The notes under the pieces: generated by a model
The model's input: the letters and a program-made list of their open reading frames with translations, nothing else
The model's database searches: none
Told to the model about the DNA's origin: nothing
In this document: piece by piece, positions 1-7,950 of the stretch
How positions within the stretch are numbered: position 1 is the first letter of the stretch
Layout: each line of letters starts with the position of its first letter
Translations under genes and position numbers: made by a program
Assembly (NCBI RefSeq): GCF_026646375.1
Contig: NZ_JAIPPU010000001.1
Location: forward strand, 62,001 to 126,000
DNA: 64,000 nt
Reading direction: 5' to 3'
Source: Acetobacterium wieringae
GTDB lineage: Bacteria > Bacillota > Clostridia > Eubacteriales > Eubacteriaceae

Positions 1-80
1 TGATGCTTGAAAACCGGTTAACAGGGATTATCTTTTCAGAAATACCATCAACATGATGAATAATAACAGAGGAGAACAAG

Positions 81-512
81 ATGAAGAAAAAGATCAATAA
101 AAAAGCAAAAAAAGTAATACAGGTCTGGCTGGGTTTGACTTTATGCATCGCCACCATTTTTATGCTGACAGCTTGTGGTGAGTCAACTCCCATTGAAGGG
201 ATGGTTATTTCCAATAAACCCTATAATAATGCGGCGGAAATTGAGAAAGCCGAACAGCCGGCAGATCTAAGCGTAGGCGACACGATCTATGGCAGCATCA
301 GTTTGATTGAATCACCAAAGGGAATGAAATACCAAGCCAAATGGTTGTTGGATGACAAAGAAGTTATGGTTGATGAAAAAGCTATGGAAACGGACCAAAG
401 AGGTGTGCTCATATTTCCATTGGAGGCAGACAAAACGACAGTTGGGATGTTAAAGCTGCAGATCCTCTACAAAGATGCGGTTTTGGCAGAAAAAGAAGTG
501 CAGATTAAATAA
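81..512 (+). CDS. Small lipoprotein of unknown function
   Basis: A 143-residue protein with a lysine-rich N-terminus, a hydrophobic stretch at about residues 12-31 and a lipobox LTAC with Cys32, so it is probably lipidated and anchored on the outer face of the membrane. The mature part contains no family I recognise; it has the look of a small beta-rich domain (many short strands, several Lys/Glu). The start has a GAGGAG ribosome site at 71-76. It lies 40 bases upstream of a sigma factor gene in the same direction and may belong to that operon. Localisation is well supported; function is unknown. Confidence 0.75.
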   Translation: MKKKINKKAKKVIQVWLGLTLCIATIFMLTACGESTPIEGMVISNKPYNNAAEIEKAEQPADLSVGDTIYGSISLIESPKGMKYQAKWLLDDKEVMVDEKAMETDQRGVLIFPLEADKTTVGMLKLQILYKDAVLAEKEVQIK

Positions 513-552
513 TTTTGACTAAAAAATCGGTTGGGGATATTGAGGTAGCAAA

Positions 553-1092
553 ATGAGCAAGGAAAATTGTGAAAAGAAATTCAAAAGAATATATGCCCAA
601 TACGTTGATGAAATCTATCAATATGTTTTTTTGCGAACCGGGATAAATGTAGGAATTGCCGAAGATCTTACCCAGGAAATATTTTTGGATGTATTTAAAG
701 GTTTGAGTCGATTCAAGGGTTTATGTTCAGAACGAACCTGGGTGTATAAAATCACTAAAAACAAGGTTAATGATTTTTATCGAAAACAGTATCGACATCT
801 GGAACCGATCCCCCTTGAGGATGACTTAACTGTGGAAATTAGTGATCCGAAACAGGATATGGATACCTTAGTTGAAAAAACATTTTCCAGCGCAGACATT
901 ATCGATTGCCTGAATCAACTCCCAGAACATTATAAGCTGGTTCTATTGCTAAAATACATCGATGACAGAAGTGTTAAGGAGATTGCAACGATTACCAATA
1001 AATCGCCTAAGGCCGTTGAAAACATATTGTTGCGGGCGAGAGCCGGATTTATCAAAGTCTATCAAACCCTGAAAGCAGAGGAGATACGATGA
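553..1092 (+). CDS. RNA polymerase sigma-70 family (ECF-like) sigma factor
   Basis: The 179-residue protein has the two-domain layout of ECF sigma factors. Region 2 spans roughly residues 10-80 (AEDLTQEIFLDVFKGLSRF, then TWVYKITKNKVNDFYRK), and region 4 spans about 115-170 (LPEHYKLVLLLKYIDDRSVKEIA, an HTH ending in AVENILLRAR). It would direct polymerase to a small regulon, probably in response to an envelope signal. Its stop overlaps the next ORF by 4 bases, which is typical of a sigma/anti-sigma pair. The signal and target promoters cannot be read from this window. Confidence 0.88.
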   Translation: MSKENCEKKFKRIYAQYVDEIYQYVFLRTGINVGIAEDLTQEIFLDVFKGLSRFKGLCSERTWVYKITKNKVNDFYRKQYRHLEPIPLEDDLTVEISDPKQDMDTLVEKTFSSADIIDCLNQLPEHYKLVLLLKYIDDRSVKEIATITNKSPKAVENILLRARAGFIKVYQTLKAEEIR

Positions 1093-1361
1093 AAAACGAT
1101 CGTGATGATTTTATCAAAAAAGCCTTCAAATCCCTTGATGAAGGTTCAAAACCAAGTCAAAAACAAAAACAGGAGATGCTGGATAGGTTATTGATCCAGG
1201 CACAAATCGAGGAAACCGCAGGATTGGGGCGATACCGAAACCTGGTAACAAACTATCCCTGGCGATTCGGGTTTGGTGTATCGGCCATTCAGGCGGTATT
1301 GTTTACACTGATGTTTGGCGCAAACTATACGAATTTTGTTTTACAATTACTGGGGAGGTAA
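1089..1361 (+). CDS. Small single-pass membrane protein, candidate anti-sigma factor
   Basis: A 90-residue protein with a charged cytoplasmic-type N-terminal half (residues 1-55) and one hydrophobic segment at about 60-85. The start overlaps the sigma factor stop (ATGA), implying translational coupling. By position and topology it is a candidate anti-sigma factor, but no zinc-finger HxxxCxxC motif or other recognised anti-sigma domain is visible, so this is inference from context only. Confidence 0.6.
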   Translation: MKNDRDDFIKKAFKSLDEGSKPSQKQKQEMLDRLLIQAQIEETAGLGRYRNLVTNYPWRFGFGVSAIQAVLFTLMFGANYTNFVLQLLGR

Positions 1362-1363
1362 AA

Positions 1364-1933
1364 ATGGAGATTTTTTTAGAAATGCTTAATCGACCAGTAG
1401 AAGCTTTCAAGCGCAGAAATGAAAAGCTAGCCTGGAGCTTGGTGGGTATTACCATTTTAATTGTAACTGTATTTGATGTGATGATGAACGATCTGGTAAA
1501 CGGTAGCGATTACCCGGTGGAGATCAATTTACTTAAGCTCTTATTGTTGGCGGGTTTGGGGGTGGTGACCTATCTGGGCATTTGCGGAATGCTCTGGGGC
1601 GTCTGCAAGTTACTGGGCAGTCAAACCAGGATTAGTGTTTATGTCAAAACGTGGGGATTGACTTATCTTCCAACGATAATTTGTGGAGTCACAGTGGTTC
1701 TGGTAGAAGTATATTTCACACTTTTCTGGAATAATTCCATTTGGGGATTTATACTTAACATTTTGTTTGTGGGGATTTTAATCTGGAAAACGATTCTTTA
1801 TGTGGTGTTTTTAAAAGAGGTAGCCGGACTGGAAGGTAAGAAATTGATGATAGCATTTGTGCTTTGCGGTATTGGGATTCTAATCCTGGCTTTTTTGAAT
1901 GTGCGTTTGGGATTGAAAACCCCGATTCTTTAA
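1364..1933 (+). CDS. Yip1-like multi-pass membrane protein
   Basis: A 189-residue integral membrane protein with about five hydrophobic segments (roughly residues 22-42, 55-80, 95-120, 125-148, 158-180). The segment arrangement and the phrase LNRPVEAFKRRNEKLAW near the N-terminus resemble YIP1-family proteins that often sit beside sigma/anti-sigma genes in Firmicutes. It begins 2 bases after the preceding gene and is probably co-transcribed with the sigma factor. Family assignment is by topology and general look; role unknown. Confidence 0.55.
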   Translation: MEIFLEMLNRPVEAFKRRNEKLAWSLVGITILIVTVFDVMMNDLVNGSDYPVEINLLKLLLLAGLGVVTYLGICGMLWGVCKLLGSQTRISVYVKTWGLTYLPTIICGVTVVLVEVYFTLFWNNSIWGFILNILFVGILIWKTILYVVFLKEVAGLEGKKLMIAFVLCGIGILILAFLNVRLGLKTPIL

Positions 1934-2022
1934 GATGTTGCCGACCACACTAATGCTTTCTGTTAAAGTTCTTAAAGGGTGTGGTGATTAGGTTGGAATC
2001 TGGCTGAATTTACAAAAAAATC

Positions 2023-2051
2023 TTGATTTTGACAATCTTTTATAGTACAAT
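2023..2051 (+). promoter_or_regulatory. Sigma-A type promoter for the structured leader before speD
   Basis: TTGATT (2023-2028), a 17-base spacer and TACAAT (2046-2051). A transcript would start near 2058. No open reading frame follows before speD, so the product is a long untranslated RNA. The 1934-2022 stretch upstream holds only a 7-bp inverted repeat (1944-1950 with 1979-1985) without a U-tract. Confidence 0.6.
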
Positions 2052-2057
2052 TCGAAA

Positions 2058-2467
2058 CGAATGATAGAAATAGATATAACGTCTATTTAGCGTATTTATA
2101 AGCAGATTTTATAGATACAGCAAAGAATTCTTTTGACCATTTCTTGATCGGTTTTGCCCGGGAAAAGAAATTGAATGCCATACGGACAGCTAGGTCAAAT
2201 GCCGATTGGCAACTTTCGTTGCCTTATTGATTGAGCAGTCGCTCAAATTTTATAAGTTGGTTACTTAAAACCGTGTGCGTTTTTGCACATCACACTTGTG
2301 AAACAATCAATAAGAGTAGTAAAAGTAAGTTCTTGCTATATAGACTCTAATTTCTACGTTTGGGATCATGGATAGACGGTGCAGTTTGCGCCCGGATCAA
2401 TAACGAATCAGTAGGAATAAACTCAAGTGGATGAACAGCAGATGCTGAAGGATCACTTGAGTTTTTT
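2058..2467 (+). ncRNA. Structured ~400-nt untranslated RNA or leader upstream of speD
   Basis: Between the promoter at 2023-2051 and the terminator at 2421-2467 lies about 400 bases with no credible ORF but many perfect pairings. They include AAATAGA/TCTATTT (2068-2074 with 2082-2088, approximately), TTTGACC 2132-2138 with GGTCAAA 2193-2199 continuing into ATTTCTT 2139-2145 with AAGAAAT 2165-2171, GGCAAC 2208-2213 with GTTGCC 2218-2223, and an 11-bp stem 2223-2233 with 2304-2314. That last stem competes with TTGAGC 2231-2236/GCTCAA 2241-2246. I could not match it to cobalamin, SAM, glycine, c-di-GMP, c-di-AMP, RNase P or tmRNA consensus. It may be an attenuating leader of the polyamine operon or an independent small RNA. 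Confidence 0.5.
2421..2467 (+). terminator. Rho-independent terminator ahead of speD
   Basis: ACTCAAGTG (2421-2429) pairs perfectly with CACTTGAGT (2454-2462), with a small inner CAGC/GCTG stem, and a T-rich tract follows. It ends about 50 bases before the speD start, so it either ends an independent RNA or attenuates the operon. A possible TACAAT at 2484-2489 lacks a good -35 box. Confidence 0.8.
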
Positions 2468-2518
2468 GTTTTTAGATAAGAAGTACAATTGCGATAAAAA
2501 TTGGAAATGGGGTGGATT

Positions 2519-3313
2519 ATGGATAATAAATTAAAGTTGAACGGCTTTAACAATTTGACAAAATCGTTAAGTTTTAACATTTATGATGTATGCTATGCCA
2601 AGAGCGAACGGGAGCAGCGGGACTATATTGCCTATATTGATGAGCAGTATAACTCGGATCGCTTAACCAATATCTTATATCATGTCACGGAAATGATCGG
2701 CGCCCGGGTACTTAATGTGTCCAAGCAGGATTACGATCCTCAAGGGGCCAGTGTCACCTTTTTAATTGCTGAAGAAACGTTTTTGAGGGAATACCGGGAA
2801 GAAAACATTGAAAAGAATAATTTTCAGGGGGATACAGTGGTGGCTCATCTGGATAAAAGCCATGTAACGGTGCATACCTATCCGGAATATCATCCGGACA
2901 CCTCCATTGCCACCTTTCGGGTGGACATTGATGTGGCTACCTGCGGTGAAATTACACCGCTTAGCACCCTGGATTTTCTGATTGGCAGCTTTGACTCGGA
3001 CATTATTACCATGGATTATCGGGTTCGGGGTTTTACCCGGGATGTCAGTGGAAAAAAATTGTTTATGGATCATAAAATCACCTCGATTCAGGATTATATC
3101 GATGACAAAACCCTCAAGGAATATGATGCCATTGATATCAATGTTTATCAATCCAATCTTTTTCACACCAAGATGTTGTTAAAAGAAATTACACTTCAGA
3201 ATTATCTGTTTAACACCGATGCTTATGAGCTGCCGCCGCGCACCCGGCTGCAGATCACAGAAAACCTGCGCCGCGAAATGATCGAAATTTTCAGCGGCAG
3301 CAATGTGTACTGA
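2519..3313 (+). CDS. speD: S-adenosylmethionine decarboxylase proenzyme (E. coli type)
   Basis: Makes decarboxylated SAM, the aminopropyl donor for spermidine synthase. The 264-residue protein matches the E. coli-type SpeD along its length: [15 protein letters not shown] at the N-terminus, [11 protein letters not shown], and the self-cleavage site [14 protein letters not shown]. There Ser114 would become the pyruvoyl group after cleavage of Lys113-Ser114; [10 protein letters not shown] follows. The ATG at 2519 is chosen because it aligns with the family start; a TTG at 2501 in the same frame would add six residues. The GGGGTGG ribosome site is unusually close to this ATG. First gene of the polyamine operon. 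Confidence 0.95.
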   Translation: MDNKLKLNGFNNLTKSLSFNIYDVCYAKSEREQRDYIAYIDEQYNSDRLTNILYHVTEMIGARVLNVSKQDYDPQGASVTFLIAEETFLREYREENIEKNNFQGDTVVAHLDKSHVTVHTYPEYHPDTSIATFRVDIDVATCGEITPLSTLDFLIGSFDSDIITMDYRVRGFTRDVSGKKLFMDHKITSIQDYIDDKTLKEYDAIDINVYQSNLFHTKMLLKEITLQNYLFNTDAYELPPRTRLQITENLRREMIEIFSGSNVY

Positions 3314-3461
3314 TAAATAAGGAACTACGATCGTTGTCTGTTTTTACGGAGACGATTATCGCGATTGTAGGCGGTTGATGACCGTCCCAACGAGTTATTA
3401 AACAGCTACGTCCATTGATTGCTGTGTTAATGCGCTATTCATATTTAGGAAGGAAACAAAC

Positions 3462-4916
3462 GTGCCAAAACTAAATCAACAACGGATGCCGATTATGGAG
3501 GCACTCAATGAATTTAAACGAAATCGGTTGGTGCCCTTTGATGTCCCCGGCCATAAACGGGGAAAGGGAAATCCGGAGTTGACAGAATTTCTGGGGGATC
3601 GCTGCATGACGCTGGATGTCAACTCGATGAAGCCGCTGGATAATCTCTGTCATCCGGTTTCGGTGATCAAAGAAGCCGAGGAATTGGCTGCCGATGCCTT
3701 TGGTGCCAAACAGGCGTTTTTTATGGTCAACGGCACGACTTCAGCGGTTCAGACAATGGTATTATCAGCCTGTAAAAAAGGGGAGAAGATTATTTTACCC
3801 CGCAATGTCCACCGCAGTGTCATCAATGCAATGATCCTGGGTGGGGCGATTCCAGTTTATGTCAATCCTGAAACCAACCATGAGATTGGTATTTCCTTGG
3901 GGATGACACTGTCTGCCGTTGCCAAAGCGATTAGGGAAAACCCCGAGGCCAAAGCGATTTTAGTCAACAATCCCACCTATTATGGGGTTTGTTCTAATCT
4001 CAAAGCAATCGTCGAAATGGCACACGCAGCGGGGATGCTGGTGCTGGCCGATGAGGCTCATGGGACCCATTTTTATTTTGGCGAAAATATGCCCATCAGC
4101 GGGATGGCTGCCGGTGCCGACATGGCCTCAGTGAGTATGCATAAATCAGGCGGCTCGTTGACGCAAAGCTCTTTTTTGCTGGTGGGAGCGGGGATGAACC
4201 CGGGTTATGTCCGCCAGATTATCAATCTAACCCAAACCACCAGTGGGTCTTATCTGCTGCTTTCCAGTCTCGATATTTCCCGCAAAAATCTGGCAGTCAA
4301 CGGCAAGGAAATCTTTAAAAAAGTGACCGAAATGGCTCAATACGCCCGGGATGAAATCAACCAGATTGGTGACTACTATGCGTATTCCAAGGAGCTGATC
4401 AATGGCGATACCATTTACGATTTTGATGCCACCAAGCTGTCGATCAATACCCTGAACGTGGGATTGGCAGGGATTGAAGTTTACAATATTCTCCGGGATG
4501 AATACGACATTCAGGTGGAATTTGGGGACGTGGGCAATATTCTGGCCTACATTTCGGTGGGCGACAGCCAGCGCAATCTGGAGCGGTTGGTTTCCGCCCT
4601 GGCCGAAATCCGTCGAATCTATAAAAAAGATAAAGCCGGGATGTTGCAATATGAATACATTAACCCCGAGGTGGCGGTGGCTCCGCAAAAAGCCTTTTAT
4701 GCTGATAAAGAAGCCCTGCCGCTGGAGAAAAGCAGTGGTCGGATCTGCAGCGAGTTTGTGATGTGCTATCCACCGGGGATTCCGATTCTGGCTCCCGGTG
4801 AAATGATTACCGCCGAAATTCTTGATTCGATTGAATACGTCAAGGACAAGGGCTGTTTTTTAACTGGCCCGGAAGACATGGAAATCAAAAAGCTAAACGT
4901 GCTGAAGGAGGATTGA
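3462..4916 (+). CDS. speA: Arginine decarboxylase, PLP fold-type I (Orn/Lys/Arg decarboxylase family)
   Basis: A 484-residue PLP decarboxylase of the Gram-positive biosynthetic type. Visible landmarks are PFDVPGHKRGKG near residue 25, the substrate/PLP region NGTTSA (about 90), the PLP-Asp motif ADEAHGTHF (Asp197) and the Schiff-base lysine Lys228 in SMHKSGGSLTQSS. Lysine or ornithine specificity cannot be excluded from sequence alone, but an agmatinase gene two genes downstream argues strongly for arginine to agmatine. It uses a GTG start with an AGGAAGG ribosome site. The 148-base gap after speD carries an imperfect inverted repeat (around 3328-3336 and 3362-3371) but no clear terminator. 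Confidence 0.92.
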   Translation: MPKLNQQRMPIMEALNEFKRNRLVPFDVPGHKRGKGNPELTEFLGDRCMTLDVNSMKPLDNLCHPVSVIKEAEELAADAFGAKQAFFMVNGTTSAVQTMVLSACKKGEKIILPRNVHRSVINAMILGGAIPVYVNPETNHEIGISLGMTLSAVAKAIRENPEAKAILVNNPTYYGVCSNLKAIVEMAHAAGMLVLADEAHGTHFYFGENMPISGMAAGADMASVSMHKSGGSLTQSSFLLVGAGMNPGYVRQIINLTQTTSGSYLLLSSLDISRKNLAVNGKEIFKKVTEMAQYARDEINQIGDYYAYSKELINGDTIYDFDATKLSINTLNVGLAGIEVYNILRDEYDIQVEFGDVGNILAYISVGDSQRNLERLVSALAEIRRIYKKDKAGMLQYEYINPEVAVAPQKAFYADKEALPLEKSSGRICSEFVMCYPPGIPILAPGEMITAEILDSIEYVKDKGCFLTGPEDMEIKKLNVLKED

Positions 4917-4920
4917 TTAA

Positions 4921-5772
4921 ATGGAATTATGGTTTTCCGAAAAACATACCCCCAACGTCAAATTTTCCATTCAGGTGGATCGCCAACTGTACTGCGGGCA
5001 AAGTGAATTTCAACGGATCGATATTTTTGATTCCAAAGAATTTGGCCGCTTTTTAACCCTGGATGGTTACATGATGCTGACTGAAAAAGATGAGTTTATC
5101 TACCATGAGATGATGGTACACATTCCCATGGCTGTACATCCAGCCGCCAAAAAAGTATTGATTATCGGCGGTGGCGATGGTGGCGCCATCCGTGAGCTGG
5201 TGCGTTATCCGCTGGTAGAGCAGATTGATCTGGTCGAAATTGACGAGTTGGTCGTAGAAGTCTGCAAAAAATATTTACCCCAAACCGCCTGCTGTTTTAC
5301 CGATGAACGGGTAACCGTCCATTATCAGGATGGCCTGAAATTTATTCGCCGCTGCGAAAATGAATACGATCTGATCATTGTTGATTCCACCGATCCCTTT
5401 GGCCCCGGCGAAGGCTTGTTCACCAAAGAGTTTTACGGCAATTGCTATAAGGCCTTAAAAGAAGACGGAATCATGGTCAATCAGCACGAAAGTGCTTTTT
5501 ATCTGGATGACGCCGTGGCAATGCAGCGGGCCCATAAGCGCATTGTTGAGTCCTTCCCAATCAGTCGGGTCTATCAGGCCCACATCCCCACCTATCCCTC
5601 GGGACACTGGCTGTTTGGCTTTGCCTCAAAGAAATACCATCCACTTAAGGATTTAAAGGCCGTGAAGTGGAATGCCATGGGTTTTAAAACCCGCTACTAT
5701 AATACCCAATTGCATGTTGGCGCCTTTGCGCTGCCAAACTATGTGGAGGAACTGTTAAAAGATGTTGAATAA
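4921..5772 (+). CDS. speE: Spermidine synthase (polyamine aminopropyltransferase)
   Basis: Transfers the aminopropyl group of decarboxylated SAM to putrescine. The 283-residue protein has an N-terminal beta domain followed by a Rossmann fold with the SAM-binding motif IGGGDGGAIREL, the acidic VEIDELV strand end, and the catalytic-loop aspartate in IIVDSTDPFGPGE. AAGGAGG (4905-4911) lies 9 bases before the ATG, and the gene follows speA by four bases. Thermus-type aminopropylation of agmatine followed by SpeB is an alternative order of reactions that this gene set would also permit. Confidence 0.95.
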   Translation: MELWFSEKHTPNVKFSIQVDRQLYCGQSEFQRIDIFDSKEFGRFLTLDGYMMLTEKDEFIYHEMMVHIPMAVHPAAKKVLIIGGGDGGAIRELVRYPLVEQIDLVEIDELVVEVCKKYLPQTACCFTDERVTVHYQDGLKFIRRCENEYDLIIVDSTDPFGPGEGLFTKEFYGNCYKALKEDGIMVNQHESAFYLDDAVAMQRAHKRIVESFPISRVYQAHIPTYPSGHWLFGFASKKYHPLKDLKAVKWNAMGFKTRYYNTQLHVGAFALPNYVEELLKDVE

Positions 5773-6613
5773 AAATATTGAGACCTTTTTAGGTTGTGAC
5801 AACGAATATGGAGAATCCGGAATTGTCGTTTTCGGGGCGCCCTTTGACTCCACCACCTCTTTTCGTCCCGGTACCCGCTTTGCCAGTCGTACCATGCGGG
5901 GCGAATCCTACGGACTGGAAACCTACAGCCCCTACCAGGATAAAGATCTGGAGGATCTGGCCATTTTTGACGGCGGTGACCTGGAACTCTGCTTTGGTGA
6001 CACTGAAAAAGCGTTGGCAGCGATTGAAAGCTATACCACCCGGGTATTAAGAGATAATAAACGGCCGGTGATGATCGGCGGTGAGCATCTGGTGACCCTG
6101 GGCACCGTTCGGGCGGTGGCCCGGAAATATCCAGAGCTTCATGTGGTACATTTTGATGCCCATGCCGATTTACGGGATGACTATCTGGGCATTAACCTAT
6201 CCCATGCCACGGTACTGCATCGGGTTTGGGATATCATTGGCGATAACCGGATCTATCAGTTTGGTATCCGCTCCGGTGAACGCAGTGAGTTTAAGTGGGG
6301 TCAAGAGCATGTCCGCACTCAGAAATTTAACTTTGAGGGCCTGGCTGAAGTGATCGAAGAACTACAGGGCAAACCGGTCTATTTTACCCTTGATTTGGAT
6401 GTCCTCGACCCGTCTGTCTTCCCCGGAACCGGTACTCCGGAACCTGGCGGTGTCAGTTTTATGGAGCTTCTGGAAGCGATCCGGAAAGTCAGCCAGTTGA
6501 ATCTGGTTGGCTGTGACATCAATGAACTTTCGCCGGTCTATGACCAGAGCGGCGCATCCACCGCTGTGGCCTGTAAGGTGCTGCGGGAACTCTTATTGGC
6601 GATGGCCGAATAG
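5762..6613 (+). CDS. speB: Agmatinase (ureohydrolase family)
   Basis: Hydrolyses agmatine to putrescine and urea with a binuclear manganese centre. All metal-binding motifs are present in order: GGEHLVT (about residue 107), FDAHADLRDDY (about 128), SHATVLHRV, and DLDVLDPSVFPGTGTPEPGG (about 210). Length (283) is normal. It overlaps the end of speE by 11 bases, indicating translational coupling. The enzyme could also act on N1-aminopropylagmatine, as in Thermus; sequence does not separate the two. Confidence 0.95.
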   Translation: MLNKNIETFLGCDNEYGESGIVVFGAPFDSTTSFRPGTRFASRTMRGESYGLETYSPYQDKDLEDLAIFDGGDLELCFGDTEKALAAIESYTTRVLRDNKRPVMIGGEHLVTLGTVRAVARKYPELHVVHFDAHADLRDDYLGINLSHATVLHRVWDIIGDNRIYQFGIRSGERSEFKWGQEHVRTQKFNFEGLAEVIEELQGKPVYFTLDLDVLDPSVFPGTGTPEPGGVSFMELLEAIRKVSQLNLVGCDINELSPVYDQSGASTAVACKVLRELLLAMAE

Positions 6614-6643
6614 AATAAGAAATTCTAAAATGAAAAAAGCGCA

Positions 6644-6694
6644 GTACCGACAATTGTTACATCATGTTGTGACCCCTTGGTCGTTGGTCGGTAC
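6644..6694 (+). repeat. 8-bp perfect inverted repeat in the speB-dehydrogenase gap
   Basis: GTACCGAC (6644-6651) is the exact reverse complement of GTCGGTAC (6687-6694), separated by 35 bases that contain a further short imperfect stem. No U-tract follows, so it is not a terminator. It splits the six-gene polyamine operon into a SpeD/A/E/B half and a carboxyspermidine half. It could be an mRNA-processing hairpin or an operator. Confidence 0.5.
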
Positions 6695-6748
6695 GGTAGT
6701 TGAGAGATAATCTAAAGTATTAGAGAAAAGATTAAGGAGGAAGAAATT

Positions 6749-7948
6749 ATGGGAAAAGCACTAATTATCGGTTGCGGCGGCGTTGCCAGTGTGGCTATTC
6801 ATAAATGCTGTCAAAACAGCGACGTGTTTACCGAAATCTGTATTGCCAGCCGAACCAAAAGCAAATGCGATGCCTTAAAAGAGAAACTGGATGGCGGGGC
6901 CACCAAAATCACCACCGCCCAGGTCGACGCTGATAATGTCGATGAACTGATTGCCCTGATTGAAAAGGAAAAACCCGATGTGGTCTTAAACCTGGCCCTG
7001 CCGTATCAGGATCTGACGATTATGGATGCCTGCCTGGCGACCAAAACCCATTACGTCGATACGGCCAATTATGAGCCGGAAGATACCGCTAAATTTGAAT
7101 ATAAATGGCAGTGGGAATACCGGGAACGGTTTGAAAAAGCTGGCATTACGGCCCTGCTGGGCAGCGGTTTTGACCCCGGTGTGACGGGTGTTTTTTCAGC
7201 CTATGCCATGAAGCACCAGTTTGATGAGATCAATTATATCGATATTCTCGATGCCAACGCTGGTGATCATGGTTATCCCTTTGCGACCAACTTCAATCCC
7301 GAAATCAATATTCGTGAAGTTACCGCCAACGGTAGCTACTGGGAAGACGGTCAATGGATTGAAACAGAGCCGATGGAAATCAAGCGGGTTTACAATTTCC
7401 CGGAAATTGGCCCCAAAGATATGTATCTGCTCCATCACGAAGAGCTGGAATCGTTGGGTCAAAATATTAAGGGCATCAAACGGATTCGCTTCTTTATGAC
7501 CTTTGGACAAAGCTATCTGACCCACCTGAAATGTCTGGAAAACGTCGGTATGACCTCGATTGAGCCGATTGAATATGAGGGTAAGATGATCGTTCCGCTA
7601 CAGTTTTTAGCTGCCGTCTTACCAGATCCGTCAACCCTCGGCCCCCGCACCAAAGGAAAAACCAATATCGGTTGTATCTTCCAGGGCAAAAAAGACGGCC
7701 AGGATAAAACCTACTACCTCTATAACGTCTGTGATCACGAAGAATGTTACAAAGAAGTCGGCTCCCAGGCGATTTCCTATACCACTGGGGTACCGGCGAT
7801 GATCGGGGCGATGCTGGTGATGACCGGCCAGTGGCAAAAACCCGGGGTTTACAATATCGAAGAGTTCGATCCCGATCCTTTTATGGACGCTCTGAACAAA
7901 TGGGGTCTGCCCTGGCAGGAAAATTTTGAGCCGGAGCTGGTTGATTAA
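6749..7948 (+). CDS. Carboxy(nor)spermidine dehydrogenase, saccharopine dehydrogenase family
   Basis: Condenses aspartate semialdehyde with putrescine (or diaminopropane) and reduces the imine with NADPH to carboxyspermidine (or carboxynorspermidine). The 399-residue protein begins with the Rossmann signature LIIGCGGVASVAIHKC, typical of this branch of the saccharopine dehydrogenase superfamily. It continues with the characteristic LLGSGFDPGVTGVFSAYA segment near residue 140. The decarboxylase for its product is the next gene (2-base gap), which fixes the substrate class much better than homology alone. AAGGAGG precedes the start. Lysine-pathway saccharopine dehydrogenase is the main alternative and is unlikely in this context. 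Confidence 0.88.
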   Translation: MGKALIIGCGGVASVAIHKCCQNSDVFTEICIASRTKSKCDALKEKLDGGATKITTAQVDADNVDELIALIEKEKPDVVLNLALPYQDLTIMDACLATKTHYVDTANYEPEDTAKFEYKWQWEYRERFEKAGITALLGSGFDPGVTGVFSAYAMKHQFDEINYIDILDANAGDHGYPFATNFNPEINIREVTANGSYWEDGQWIETEPMEIKRVYNFPEIGPKDMYLLHHEELESLGQNIKGIKRIRFFMTFGQSYLTHLKCLENVGMTSIEPIEYEGKMIVPLQFLAAVLPDPSTLGPRTKGKTNIGCIFQGKKDGQDKTYYLYNVCDHEECYKEVGSQAISYTTGVPAMIGAMLVMTGQWQKPGVYNIEEFDPDPFMDALNKWGLPWQENFEPELVD

Positions 7949-7950
7949 GC

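Noticed and set aside
1944-1985. Terminator after the Yip1-like gene
   Set aside because: The 7-bp inverted repeat has a 28-base loop and no T-run; too weak to call.
2762-3166. A 134-codon antisense frame inside speD
   Set aside because: It lies wholly opposite a well-supported gene and encodes no recognisable protein; similar antisense frames inside speA, dehydrogenase and gcv genes were discarded for the same reason.
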